Part shown: positions 1 to 8,519 of the stretch, piece by piece
Numbering within the stretch: position 1 is the stretch's first letter
How the letters are laid out: each line of letters begins with the position of its first letter
The notes under the pieces: generated by a model
Told to the model about the DNA's origin: nothing
The model's database searches: none
The model's input: the letters and a program-made list of their open reading frames with translations, nothing else
Made by a program: the position numbers and the translations under genes
NCBI GenBank assembly: GCA_024762395.1
Contig: JANTHP010000009.1
Location: 1-34,488 of the forward strand
Reading direction: 5' to 3'
Length of the DNA stretch: 34,488 nucleotides
From: Anaerolineae bacterium
GTDB lineage: Bacteria; Chloroflexota; Anaerolineae; Promineifilales; Promineifilaceae

Positions 1-125
1 AGTTGCGGAGTTGCGGAGTTGCGAGGGGGCGGAGTTGCGAGGGGGCGGAGTTGCGAGGGGGCGGAGTTGCGAGGTGACTGTATTGCTTTGTCACCTTGCC
101 ACCCCGCCACTCCGCTACTCCGCAA
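1..125. repeat. GC-rich tandem repeat with inverted counterpart
   Basis: Two 8-base units (AGTTGCGG, 1-16) are followed by three perfect 16-base units (AGTTGCGAGGGGGCGG, 17-64) and a partial fourth (65-74). About 30 bases further on, the stretch 99-125 is rich in the reverse complement (CTCCGCAAC and CCGCCAC), so the two halves could fold on each other. It lies just upstream of the membrane protein gene. It looks like an expanding intergenic simple repeat; no coding role is visible. The window edge cuts the left side, so the full size is unknown. Confidence 0.8.
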
Positions 126-178
126 CCCGCCACTTTTCGCTCGGATAGAACGGATGTGGTAAAATCAATGGGTTGAAA

Positions 179-1132
179 ATGATGGAAAGTAATAAGAAAA
201 CAGTTCCTATTCCCGGCGTTTTAGCAACAATTGCCGCCGGATTTGATGTAACCGCTAAACACTTCTGGTTAACACTCATTCCCGTCTTACTAGACAGCTT
301 TTTTTGGTTAGGCCCACGATTGAGTTTTCGCCTGCTGGTGGAGCGGTTGGCAGCTTTTTTGCAGCCGCAAGCTGCGTTGGCCGGCATGGACGTTGGTGTG
401 CTGTTGGATATTGCGCCGCGCACGAATTTGTTTACCAGTTTGAGTGTGCCGCTGTTGGGTGTGCCTGCGTTTATGGCGGGTCTGACGCCGGAAAAGACGC
501 CGCTGACGACAACGGCAACGGAGTTGGACAGCGCCTGGCTGTTGCTTCTGTTGTTTGTGGTTTTTAATGTTGTCGGATTGCTTTTGACGGCCGTTTACTA
601 CACCCAAACAGCTTATGTCGTTCAGCGGCAGGATGGGGATAGGTTGGATACGGCCGTCTTTTTGCGGCGATGCGGTCGTCTTTGGTTGCAATTGGTGGGG
701 TTGGTTGCTACCTTTTTTGTGATGTCGGCCATGATTTACGTGCCGTTAGCTATTGTAAGCGCCATCATCTCCTTTTTGAGCCAGGGGTTGGCATCCGTCG
801 TTATTTTGATTGGGCCGATTGTGTTGATCTGGATGGTGATATATTTGATTTTTACGCCGCATGGATTGGCGGTGAACGGCCGTCCTCTGGGCCGGGCGAT
901 GATTGAAAGTATGCACCTCGTTCGGTTTGCCATGCTGCCCACCTTAACCTTGCTGCTGCTGCTGTTTTTGATTGGGCAGGCATTGGATTGGGCGCTGGTA
1001 TTGGCCGATGATGGTTCTTGGTTGACCTGGGTTAGCATTTGGGGGCACGCCTTCATCAGCACGTCTTTGTTGGCGGCAACTTTTATCTTTTACCGCGATC
1101 GTTACGCCGTATTATTTGGAGAAAAACAGTAA
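179..1132 (+). CDS. Multi-pass membrane protein of unknown function
   Basis: Encodes about 317 residues if started at ATG 179; TTG 173 and ATG 182 are in-frame alternatives and no clear ribosome-binding site chooses between them. The protein is strongly hydrophobic, with roughly five to seven membrane segments: around residues 25-45, 115-140, a long hydrophobic block about 165-225, then about 250-270 and 280-305. I see no catalytic motif and do not recognise the family. Its TAA stop is immediately followed by the ATG of gyrB with no spacer, so the two are almost certainly co-transcribed and probably translationally coupled. The function is unknown. Confidence 0.8.
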   Translation: MMESNKKTVPIPGVLATIAAGFDVTAKHFWLTLIPVLLDSFFWLGPRLSFRLLVERLAAFLQPQAALAGMDVGVLLDIAPRTNLFTSLSVPLLGVPAFMAGLTPEKTPLTTTATELDSAWLLLLLFVVFNVVGLLLTAVYYTQTAYVVQRQDGDRLDTAVFLRRCGRLWLQLVGLVATFFVMSAMIYVPLAIVSAIISFLSQGLASVVILIGPIVLIWMVIYLIFTPHGLAVNGRPLGRAMIESMHLVRFAMLPTLTLLLLLFLIGQALDWALVLADDGSWLTWVSIWGHAFISTSLLAATFIFYRDRYAVLFGEKQ

Positions 1133-3061
1133 ATGGCAAAGAAAACTGAAACAAAAACCGTTTACGATGCAAGCAGCATCCAGGTTCTGAAGGGGTTGGA
1201 AGCCGTTCGCCGCCGTCCGGGCATGTACGTTGGCGGTACCGATACCAAAGCGCTGCATCATTTGGTTTACGAAATTGTGGATAACTCTATTGATGAGGCG
1301 TTGGCCGGACGCTGCGACCGTATCGAAGTGACCATTCATCCCGATAACAGCGTCAGCGTACACGATAACGGCGTCGGCATCCCCGTTGCCAAGCACCCGA
1401 CGGAAAAGATTTCGGCGTTGGAATTGGTGCATACGACCCTGCACGCCGGCGGTAAATTTGACGACGCTGCCTATAAAGTGTCGGGCGGGCTGCATGGCGT
1501 GGGCGCGGCGGCGGTGAACGCGCTGTCGGAATGGATGGAAGTGACGGTTTTGCGCGATAAAGGGGTTTATTTCCAACGATATGAGCGTGGAATTCCTCAA
1601 GCGCCCGTCAAAAAACTGCGCCCCATGAAACGAGGCGAGCAAACCGGCACAACAACCCGTTTTCGGTTTGATGAAACCATCTTCAAAGAAGAGGTGGATT
1701 ATCGTTTTGAGACGCTGGTCAATCGCTTCCGCGAGATGGCGTTTGTGACCAGCGGCGTTTATTTGTCGGTGCGGGATGAGCGGCCTAAAACGCCCCGCGA
1801 GATGAATTTTTACTTTGAAGGCGGGGTCAAATCATTTGTCCGCTATCTAAACCGTAACCGGAAGGCGCTGCATCCGCCGGTGTATGTGCGTAAAGAGTTG
1901 GAGGAGATGGAAGTAGAGGTGGCCTTGCAATACACGGACGGCATTGCTGTGTCTGAGTTTGCTTTTGCCAATACGATTCATACGCCTGATGGTGGTACGC
2001 ATTTGACTGGTGTGCGCACGGCCGTTACCCGCGTCATCAATTCCTTCGCCCGTAAAAATAATTTTCTCAAGGAAAAAGACAATAATTTTTCCAGTGATGA
2101 CACCCGCGAAGGGTTAACTGTCGTCGTCAGCGTCAAACATCCCGATCCGCAGTTCGAGAGCCAGACCAAAGTGAAGTTGATGAACGCTGAAGTCAGCGGG
2201 GCTGTCTCTTCGGTCACGGCTGAAGCGTTGTCCGCTTATTTGGATGAAAGCCCGCGCGATGCCAAACGTATCATTGAGCGTTGTTTGACTTCATCGCGGG
2301 CCAGAGCGGCAGCTAAGAAAGCGCGCGAGTTGGTCATGCGTAAGAGTGCGCTGGAGAGTTTGACGCTGCCCGGCAAGCTGGCCGATTGTTCTGAGCGCGA
2401 CCCGGCCAAGTGTGAGGTGTATATTGTTGAGGGTGATTCGGCCGGCGGCACAGCCAAACAGGGCCGCGACCGTCATTTCCAGGCGATTTTGCCTCTGCGC
2501 GGTAAGATTTTGAACACGGAACGCGCCCGGTTGAATAAAATCCTGAATAATAAGGAAGTCCGGGCCATGATTTCGGCGTTGGGGACGGGGATTGGCGAGT
2601 CGTTTGATTTGAGTAATTTACGATACGGCCGTGTCATTATCATGACCGACGCCGATGTGGACGGCAGCCATATCCGCACCTTGCTTTTGACTTTCTTTTT
2701 CCGCTACATGCCGCAGCTTATCGAGGACGGACATCTTTTTATTGCCCAGCCGCCGTTGTATGCGATTAAACAAGGTAAAGAAATTCATTACACTTACACT
2801 GAGGCGCAAAACGCGGAGCTGCTGAAAAAGCTGGAAGGTAAAAAAATCGGTTTGCAGCGGTACAAGGGCTTGGGTGAAATGAATGCGCAGCAGTTGTGGG
2901 AAACAACGATGGATCCGGCAGCGCGAACGCTGCTGCAAGTGACGATTGAGGATGCCGTGAATGCCGACCGCACGTTTGACATGTTGATGGGCAGTGAAGT
3001 GCCGCCACGCCGCCGCTTTATCACTACCCATGCCAGCGAGGTGCGTAACCTGGATATTTAG
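1133..3061 (+). CDS. gyrB: DNA gyrase subunit B
   Basis: A 642-residue type IIA topoisomerase B subunit, which provides the ATPase and TOPRIM parts of gyrase, the enzyme that introduces negative supercoils. The GHKL ATPase site is visible: E47 and N51 in [15 protein letters not shown] at 78-82, and GLHGVG at 119-124. The TOPRIM site has VEGDSAGG with E433 and, further on, DADVD with D506 and D508. The QRYKGLGEM signature sits at 575-583. The stretch [12 protein letters not shown] after the EGDSAGG motif favours GyrB over ParE. Length is typical of the short GyrB form without the proteobacterial insert. It starts directly at the stop of the preceding membrane protein gene. No gyrA or parC partner is in the window. 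Confidence 0.93.
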   Translation: MAKKTETKTVYDASSIQVLKGLEAVRRRPGMYVGGTDTKALHHLVYEIVDNSIDEALAGRCDRIEVTIHPDNSVSVHDNGVGIPVAKHPTEKISALELVHTTLHAGGKFDDAAYKVSGGLHGVGAAAVNALSEWMEVTVLRDKGVYFQRYERGIPQAPVKKLRPMKRGEQTGTTTRFRFDETIFKEEVDYRFETLVNRFREMAFVTSGVYLSVRDERPKTPREMNFYFEGGVKSFVRYLNRNRKALHPPVYVRKELEEMEVEVALQYTDGIAVSEFAFANTIHTPDGGTHLTGVRTAVTRVINSFARKNNFLKEKDNNFSSDDTREGLTVVVSVKHPDPQFESQTKVKLMNAEVSGAVSSVTAEALSAYLDESPRDAKRIIERCLTSSRARAAAKKARELVMRKSALESLTLPGKLADCSERDPAKCEVYIVEGDSAGGTAKQGRDRHFQAILPLRGKILNTERARLNKILNNKEVRAMISALGTGIGESFDLSNLRYGRVIIMTDADVDGSHIRTLLLTFFFRYMPQLIEDGHLFIAQPPLYAIKQGKEIHYTYTEAQNAELLKKLEGKKIGLQRYKGLGEMNAQQLWETTMDPAARTLLQVTIEDAVNADRTFDMLMGSEVPPRRRFITTHASEVRNLDI

Positions 3062-3407
3062 TAACCGTCTAAAATTTGCTTTCTGAGATTGGTCCAATCT
3101 TGAAGATTGACCAATCTGAAAAGCGGAGCTACGCGGGGAAAAAGAGAAAAAATATCGTTGTAAACGTGGAACGTAAGGATTGGTATTGCGTTTCACGTTT
3201 TTTTATGACAAAGGGTGACTACTAAGGTGCGACGCACTGTCGCACCTCTGGGGCTTAGGAACGGAAATTAAATAACCTACGGAATTGAGACTGGAGCTTA
3301 GAGACTTGAGACTGGACTAATCTCTAATCTCCAGTCTCCAATCTCCAATCTCTTGTACGTTATTAAATTCTCATTCCCTAGTGGCTGCGACAAAGGATTG
3401 TTGCGAG
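3062..3407. repeat. Intergenic region with three palindromes
   Basis: This 346-base gap holds no convincing gene. An imperfect hairpin at 3087-3101/3103-3116 (GATTGGTCCAATCTT arm) lies just after gyrB and may end its transcript, though no T-run follows. A perfect 9-base stem at 3225-3233/3239-3247 (AGGTGCGAC) has a 5-base loop. A third inverted repeat pairs 3287-3296 with 3329-3338 (GAGACTGGAG arm), inside wider imperfect arms at about 3260-3280 and 3355-3375. The last looks like a degenerate mobile palindromic element. A possible ribosome-binding site, AAAGGA, is at 3392-3397 ahead of the next gene. Confidence 0.65.
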
Positions 3408-4475
3408 ATGCGAGTTTTCAAGTTTGAACTGTTTTTTATAGTATCGGTTTTAAGTGTTGGTTTGTTGGCGAGGTGTGGGGGAGAAACGGCCGTATCCACG
3501 CCCGCGCCCGTTTCTGCCAACGCCCCCACAGCAGACCATTTTAACTACCTGCCTACCATCTCTGCACCGCCCCCTTCATCGCCGCAAATTGCCGGATGCG
3601 ATGTTTTTCCCCACGATAACATTTGGAATGCGCCTGTAGACAGCCTGCCCGTTCATCCCAACTCCGCCGCCTACATCGCTGCCATCGGCGCCGACACCGC
3701 CCTCCACGCCGATTTTGGCTCTGGCGTCTGGCCGGCCGGTTCCGACAGTCCCATCGGTATCCCTTTTGTGGATGTGCCCGGCAGCCAACCCGGCGTCGCC
3801 GTTAGCTTTGATTATGACGATGAAAGCGACCCCGGCCCTTATCCCATCCCGCCGGACGCGCCCGTTGAAGGCGGCCCCAACGGTGGTGGCGACCGGCATG
3901 TCATTGTTCTGGATAGGGATAACTGTATTCTGTACGAGTTGTTTCATGCTTTTCCGCAGCAAGATGGGAGTTGGACGGCCGTTTCCGGGGCCATTTTCGA
4001 TCTCAACTCCCACGCCCTGCGTCCCGATGGCTGGACATCGGCCGATGCAGCCGGACTGCCCATCTTGCCCGGTTTAATGCGCTATGACGAGGTCGCCAGC
4101 GGCGAAATTCGCCACGCCATTCGTTTTACCGCCTCAGAAACGCAAAAAGCGCACCTTTGGCCGGCCCGCCACGATGCTTCCGCCAATACTGACCCCGATT
4201 ATCCGCCGATGGGTTTACGCCTCCGCCTTCGCGCCGACTTTGATATTTCCGCTTTTCCCTCTGATATGCAGGTTATTGTGCAAGCTTTTAAGACTTACGG
4301 CTTGATTTTGGCCGACAATGGCTCTTCCTGGTTCATTTCCGGCGTTCCCGATGAGCGTTGGAACAATGATCTTCTCAATCAAACCTTTGCTCAACTGTTA
4401 GGTTCTGATTTTGAAGCGGTGGATGTCTCATCGTTAATGGTTGATCCTGATTCTGGTCAGACGGCCAGCCCGTAG
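3408..4475 (+). CDS. Secreted or lipid-anchored protein of unknown function
   Basis: Encodes about 355 residues from ATG 3408, preferred over GTG 3381 because it puts a signal peptide at the true N-terminus and has AAAGGA ten bases upstream. Residues 1-22 are a signal peptide; LLARC at 19-23 resembles a lipobox, but Arg just before Cys23 is unusual, so lipidation is uncertain. A Thr/Pro/Ala-rich linker follows. The globular part starts at CDVFPHDNIWNAPVDSLPVH and contains GGDRHVIVLD and EIRHAIRFT, which look conserved in a family of secreted proteins without known function. I cannot assign an activity. The next gene begins four bases after the stop, suggesting an operon with the dehydratase. 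Confidence 0.7.
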   Translation: MRVFKFELFFIVSVLSVGLLARCGGETAVSTPAPVSANAPTADHFNYLPTISAPPPSSPQIAGCDVFPHDNIWNAPVDSLPVHPNSAAYIAAIGADTALHADFGSGVWPAGSDSPIGIPFVDVPGSQPGVAVSFDYDDESDPGPYPIPPDAPVEGGPNGGGDRHVIVLDRDNCILYELFHAFPQQDGSWTAVSGAIFDLNSHALRPDGWTSADAAGLPILPGLMRYDEVASGEIRHAIRFTASETQKAHLWPARHDASANTDPDYPPMGLRLRLRADFDISAFPSDMQVIVQAFKTYGLILADNGSSWFISGVPDERWNNDLLNQTFAQLLGSDFEAVDVSSLMVDPDSGQTASP

Positions 4476-4479
4476 AATT

Positions 4480-5583
4480 ATGAAAAACTTATTTGACAAT
4501 GTTTTCCAAGATTTAACTGTGCTCGTTACCGGCCACACCGGCTTCAAAGGTTCCTGGCTTTCCATCTGGCTGACTGAACTGGGCGCCGATGTGATTGGCT
4601 ACAGCCTGCCCGATGCGCCGACGACGCCCAGTAATTTTGATGTTTCCGGCGTGTCCGGGCGCATAACCGATGTTCGCGGTGACATCCGCGACCTGGCTGC
4701 GCTGCGTCAAACGATTGCCCGCTACCGGCCTGACCTTGTTTTTCATTTGGCGGCGCAGCCCATTGTGCTTCAGGGCCTCAAAGAGCCGAAGCTGACGTTT
4801 GATACGAATGCCGGCGGTACGGTGAATGTGCTGGAGGCGGTGCGAATGACGGATTCGGTGCGTGCAGTTGTTAGTGTGACTACTGACAAGGTGTATGAAA
4901 ACCGGGAATGGCTGTGGGGCTACCGCGAAAATGACCGCTTGGGCGGTCACGATCCGTACAGCGCCAGTAAAGCGATGGCTGAATTGGCGATTGAGTCGTA
5001 TCGGCATTCTTTTTTTGCGCGGGAGGGGGGGGAACGGCCGTTACCTTTGGCATCCGTTCGCGCCGGCAACGTCATTGGCGGGGGCGATTTCGCTGAGTTT
5101 CGCCTGGTTCCCGATTGTATGCGTGCTTTAATGGCCGAAGAACCCATCCAGATTCGCAACCCATTGAGCGTCCGCCCCTGGCAGCACGTGTTGGAGCCGT
5201 TAAGCGGTTACTTGCAGTTGGCTGCCAGGCTGCTGCAAGAAGGACAACCCTTTGCCGAAGCCTGGAATTTTGGCCCGCTAGAGCAAAAAGGGGTGACTGC
5301 TCAAGCAATCGCCGAAAAACTTATCGCTCTGTGGGGCGGCGCATGGGAGCGGGTAGATTCCGGTTTGCCTAAAGTAGAAACCGGGCAGCTTCGCTTGAGC
5401 TGGGACAAAGCCGCTGCTCGCCTGGATTGGCGTCCGGTTTATACCTGGGAAGAAGCTTTGACCGAAATAACAGCCTGGTTTAAGGCGTACCAAAACGGGC
5501 ATAATATGTATGATGTATGCTTGGCTCACATTCAAGCCTATGTGCAGCGAGCGCAGGTCGTTGGGGTTGGCTGGATTAGCTAA
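4480..5583 (+). CDS. rfbG: CDP-glucose 4,6-dehydratase
   Basis: A 367-residue short-chain dehydrogenase/reductase that converts CDP-glucose to CDP-4-keto-6-deoxyglucose, the entry step to dideoxy and branched sugars of surface glycans. The NAD-binding motif GHTGFKGSW is at 18-26, HLAAQPIV at 89-96, TTD at 134-136, and the catalytic YxxxK at Y160/K164 in DPYSASK. The GHTGFKGSW and TDKVYENREW signatures are specific for this dehydratase rather than for dTDP- or GDP-sugar enzymes. Start ATG 4480 is chosen over TTG 4441 because it lies four bases after the preceding stop and matches family length. Its usual partners, the CDP-glucose pyrophosphorylase RfbF and dehydrase RfbH, are not in this window. 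Confidence 0.92.
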   Translation: MKNLFDNVFQDLTVLVTGHTGFKGSWLSIWLTELGADVIGYSLPDAPTTPSNFDVSGVSGRITDVRGDIRDLAALRQTIARYRPDLVFHLAAQPIVLQGLKEPKLTFDTNAGGTVNVLEAVRMTDSVRAVVSVTTDKVYENREWLWGYRENDRLGGHDPYSASKAMAELAIESYRHSFFAREGGERPLPLASVRAGNVIGGGDFAEFRLVPDCMRALMAEEPIQIRNPLSVRPWQHVLEPLSGYLQLAARLLQEGQPFAEAWNFGPLEQKGVTAQAIAEKLIALWGGAWERVDSGLPKVETGQLRLSWDKAAARLDWRPVYTWEEALTEITAWFKAYQNGHNMYDVCLAHIQAYVQRAQVVGVGWIS

Positions 5584-5928
5584 GGATTGCTTACAAATAA
5601 CTTTGATGAGAAATTGCTAAAAATCGTAACTACTCAGCCTCAGAGGTGACAGTCACTTAAAATGCAGCAAGTTGTGACCAACACCTCTGAGAAAAGTGAC
5701 TGTCACCTGAGTAGTTACTAAAAATCTTGTATTCACATAAGCCTTAATCTACTTTGTTAGATTTAGTTGGTACTCTTGTGGCTGCAAAATTCGTAGGTTT
5801 TTTACAAGTCTCAAACTGATTTGAAACCTGTGAAGGGCATGGTACAGGCAGGAATCTAATTATTAGCGTGTCCTCTCCGTTTTTCTGCTAAGTGAGCAGG
5901 GGGCGCAAACGGGTTATTAGGAGAGAGT
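5584..5928. repeat. Intergenic region carrying palindromic element copy A
   Basis: A 345-base gap without a gene. It contains a palindromic element at about 5626-5718. The outer stem GTAACTACTCA (5626-5636) pairs with 5708-5718, and a perfect 15-base stem AGGTGACAGTCACTT (5644-5658) pairs with 5694-5708. An alternative inner stem CTCAGAGGT pairs with ACCTCTGAG around 5683-5691. A second copy lies at 6909-7003. The remainder (5719-5918) shows no clear structure. A good ribosome-binding site AGGAGA (5919-5924) precedes the next ATG at 5929. Confidence 0.8.
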
Positions 5929-6900
5929 ATGTTACGTCTCGTTTTACTTAGGACTCTGGAAAGTTATTTTCGTCATCGGTGGTTGTATTTATTGCCCATC
6001 ATTTTGATGTGGGCAGTTGCCGTTGTTTTTATTTTCCGGGAGCCATTGTATCTTGCAAGAGGCATTTTATATGTGGAACAAGAAAGTTACTTGTCATCAT
6101 TGATCTCGATCCGAGATCAGGCTTATTCTTTTGACACGCCCGCCAATCAAACGAGTCAGGAAATATCTGAATTGTTGCAAACAGATTCCTTTGTCCGCGC
6201 TGTGATTCAGCAAACGGGTTTAGAAGCATTTATGGATGATGGCGAAACAGTCGTAGATAGAACCATGGATGATGTGCGTGAGGCCGTTTGGACAGATGCG
6301 CCTGGACAGAACCAGGTGCGTGTTGCTGCGGCCTACAAAGATCCACAGATAGCTTATGATTTAGTAAATGCCGTTATTGATAACTATACTCAATGGAAAA
6401 TAAATGCCAATCGGGTTGAAAGCGTCACAGCGCAAGCATTTTTTGATGATCTACTCGGTAAGTACCAGTCCGATTTGGAGACAGCCCGTGGTGAGTTGGA
6501 AAACTACCTTATCGCCCACCCAGAGCCAGTACGCGGCAGTCGCCCGGACGTGGAAGCGCTTGCCATTGAGCGCCTGCGCTCTGACCTTGAGTTTGCCAAC
6601 TCACGTTATGTGGAAACTTTGAGATTGAAAGAGGATGCTGACTTGGCATTGACCCAGGTAGAGAGCAATGTACGACAGACTTATTATTTTATTGATGCCC
6701 CGCGTGTTCCCGAAGTTCCGGAAACCTCTTTAAGCGATATTGCTACTCAGTTGATTATTTTTACAGTTGTGGGGGTGGTTTTAAGCGCTGTAGGGATTAT
6801 TGGCAGTATGCTGCTGGATAGGAGTTTACGTTTCCCCATTGATGTGCAGTACGGTGTAAATCTGCCTGTGATAGCATCCGTACCGGATGCTGGGGACTGA
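5929..6900 (+). CDS. Wzz-like polysaccharide co-polymerase
   Basis: A 323-residue polysaccharide co-polymerase of the Wzz/chain-length-determinant type, which sets the length of Wzx/Wzy-made polymers. It has the family layout: a membrane helix at about residues 18-36, a long extracytoplasmic region with predicted coiled-coil at about 185-265 (many charged heptads such as LERLRSDLEF), a Pro-rich stretch DAPRVPEVPE just before the second membrane helix at about 278-300, and a short cytoplasmic tail. No kinase domain is attached; a degenerate BY-kinase-like ATPase is encoded separately at 8520-9239. AGGAGA lies five bases before the ATG. It has no ACGGCCGT octamer, unlike most genes here. Confidence 0.85.
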   Translation: MLRLVLLRTLESYFRHRWLYLLPIILMWAVAVVFIFREPLYLARGILYVEQESYLSSLISIRDQAYSFDTPANQTSQEISELLQTDSFVRAVIQQTGLEAFMDDGETVVDRTMDDVREAVWTDAPGQNQVRVAAAYKDPQIAYDLVNAVIDNYTQWKINANRVESVTAQAFFDDLLGKYQSDLETARGELENYLIAHPEPVRGSRPDVEALAIERLRSDLEFANSRYVETLRLKEDADLALTQVESNVRQTYYFIDAPRVPEVPETSLSDIATQLIIFTVVGVVLSAVGIIGSMLLDRSLRFPIDVQYGVNLPVIASVPDAGD

Positions 6901-6908
6901 TAAGGATT

Positions 6909-7003
6909 GTAACTATACGGCTACCAGAGGTGACAGTCACTTACTAAACATCATGGTTTTGGCTAATGCCTCTGGAAGAAGTGACTGTCACCTGTGTAGA
7001 TAC
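6909..7003. repeat. Palindromic element copy B
   Basis: The second copy of the element at 5626-5718, filling the gap between the co-polymerase and flippase genes. The 15-base arm AGGTGACAGTCACTT at 6928-6942 is identical to copy A and pairs perfectly with 6979-6993. The inner stem CCAGAGG/CCTCTGG replaces TCAGAGG/CCTCTGA of copy A, so one base pair changed on both sides. The outer arms are weaker than in copy A. The right end supplies AAGGA just upstream of the next ATG, so the element also furnishes that gene's ribosome-binding site. Confidence 0.85.
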
Positions 7004-7014
7004 TAAGGATTTTT

Positions 7015-8514
7015 ATGAACGAAACCGGAAAAACCATCGCTAAAAACGCTTCAGTTTTGATGGTCTCCCAACTGATAACCTGGGGGCTAACGCTGACATT
7101 GATGATATTCTTGCCCCGGATATTGGGCGCTAAAGCTGTCGGGCAGTTCCATTTAGCAAATTCTATCTGGGCTATTGCTGGTGTGTTTGCCATTTTCGGA
7201 ATGGATTTACTCCTTACAAAAGAAATCGCGCGCGATCCGGAAAAGATGGCGGATATCTTTAGTATCGTCCTTCTATTTCGCTCTTTGATGTTTGTTATCG
7301 GTTTTGGCTTTGTTTGGCTTTTTACCAGATTTGTGAATTACGAGGCTGAGACCATTCAAGTTATTTTCATTATTGGCATTTCTTATTTTTTCGTGCTGTT
7401 TTCCGGCGCTCACAGGGCGGCCCTGCAGGGGCTGGAGCGTATGGAGTACATTTCGCTGGCGGATATCGTCGGTAAAGCGGTTATGACAATCGGGGGACTT
7501 ATCCTCTTGTTTTTGGGGCAGGGGATTATTGTTATTAGCGCCTTTGTGATTGCAGCCAATATCGTCAATTATCTGGTGCAGTTTTATTTCTTGCATAAGT
7601 TGCAGCCTATCCGTTTTCGATTTAGCTGGCCGATGGCTAAGTGGGTGGTGAGGTCAAGCGTGCCTTACTTTATGGTTGGGGTTTTCGCGGTTATTTATTT
7701 GCAGCTTGATATTGTTATTATTTCTTTGCTGGTGAATGAAGAGGTGACGGGCTGGTATGCGGCGGCTGACAGGTTGTTTGGCACGCTCTTGTTTGTTCCG
7801 TCTATTTTCATCACATCGGTTTTCCCTGTTTTGTCCAGAATGCATGTAACTGAGGGCCAATCGGAGTCAATGGGGAAATTGATGCGGAAGAGTTTTGATT
7901 TTTTGACTTTGTTGAGTATTCCCATGGGGTTGGGGATTATTGCTATTTCTCAACCGTTGGTTGTTTTGCTTTTTGGTGAGAATTTGATTGAAAGCGGCCC
8001 GGTTTTGGCGGTGATGGGGATTGTGTTAATTTTGACTTATCAAAATATCTTGCTGGGGCGCTTTATTATTTCGGTGGACAGACAAAATACGTGGACTGTG
8101 GTGATGGCTGTGGCAACGATTGCGACGATTCCGTTGGATTTGCTGCTGGTTCCCTGGTGCCAAAATACGTTTGGCAATGGCGCTATTGGCGGTGGGCTGT
8201 CTTTTGCAATTACTGAGGGGGGAATGATGGTGGCCGGTTTGTTTTTGCTACCTCGCGGGCTGCTTAGTTGGCAGAATGGCTGGACGGCCGTGCGCACGCT
8301 ATTAGCTGGTTTGGGTATGATGGCCGTTGTCTGGTTCTTGCGTGATGCGTTTATTGCTATTCCTATTGCAGTTGGCGCAATTGTCTATTTGTTGTTGATT
8401 GTTGTTTTGCGTGTTGTGCCTAAAGAGGATTGGGTGTTGATTCGTGATTTAGCGCAGCGTTTTTTAATTCGGCTGCGGGGTCGGAAATCGAAACCGGTTG
8501 GGTTGGAAGGATAA
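7015..8514 (+). CDS. Wzx-like polysaccharide flippase
   Basis: A 499-residue integral membrane protein of the MOP/polysaccharide-transporter superfamily, expected to flip undecaprenyl-linked repeat units across the membrane. The N-terminus (IAKNASVLMVSQLITWGLTL) and the run of about 12-14 hydrophobic segments along the whole length are typical, as is the conserved central GWYAAADRLF stretch around residue 243. The length matches the family. AAGGA lies about eight bases before the start and comes from the palindromic element upstream. The next gene starts five bases after the stop, so the two are in one transcript. The transported glycan cannot be told from sequence. Confidence 0.88.
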   Translation: MNETGKTIAKNASVLMVSQLITWGLTLTLMIFLPRILGAKAVGQFHLANSIWAIAGVFAIFGMDLLLTKEIARDPEKMADIFSIVLLFRSLMFVIGFGFVWLFTRFVNYEAETIQVIFIIGISYFFVLFSGAHRAALQGLERMEYISLADIVGKAVMTIGGLILLFLGQGIIVISAFVIAANIVNYLVQFYFLHKLQPIRFRFSWPMAKWVVRSSVPYFMVGVFAVIYLQLDIVIISLLVNEEVTGWYAAADRLFGTLLFVPSIFITSVFPVLSRMHVTEGQSESMGKLMRKSFDFLTLLSIPMGLGIIAISQPLVVLLFGENLIESGPVLAVMGIVLILTYQNILLGRFIISVDRQNTWTVVMAVATIATIPLDLLLVPWCQNTFGNGAIGGGLSFAITEGGMMVAGLFLLPRGLLSWQNGWTAVRTLLAGLGMMAVVWFLRDAFIAIPIAVGAIVYLLLIVVLRVVPKEDWVLIRDLAQRFLIRLRGRKSKPVGLEG

Positions 8515-8519
8515 GTTAA

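Noticed and set aside
1133-3061. Topoisomerase IV ParE instead of GyrB
   Set aside because: The QAILPL motif after EGDSAGG and overall match favour GyrB; ParE usually has QAIMPL at this place.
2618-3196. Open frame of 192 codons on the - strand across the end of gyrB
   Set aside because: It overlaps the conserved TOPRIM and C-terminal parts of gyrB and shows no protein family features.
4441-4479. Upstream TTG start for the dehydratase
   Set aside because: It would overlap the preceding gene by 35 bases and add 13 residues absent from the family; ATG 4480 fits better.
5881-5928. JUMPstart/ops element ahead of the polysaccharide genes
   Set aside because: GGGCGCAAACGGG only loosely resembles the enterobacterial element and lacks the GGCGGTAG core.
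5626-7003. CRISPR-like repeats
   Set aside because: Only two copies, 1.3 kb apart with a gene between them, and strongly palindromic along their whole length; no spacer array or cas genes.
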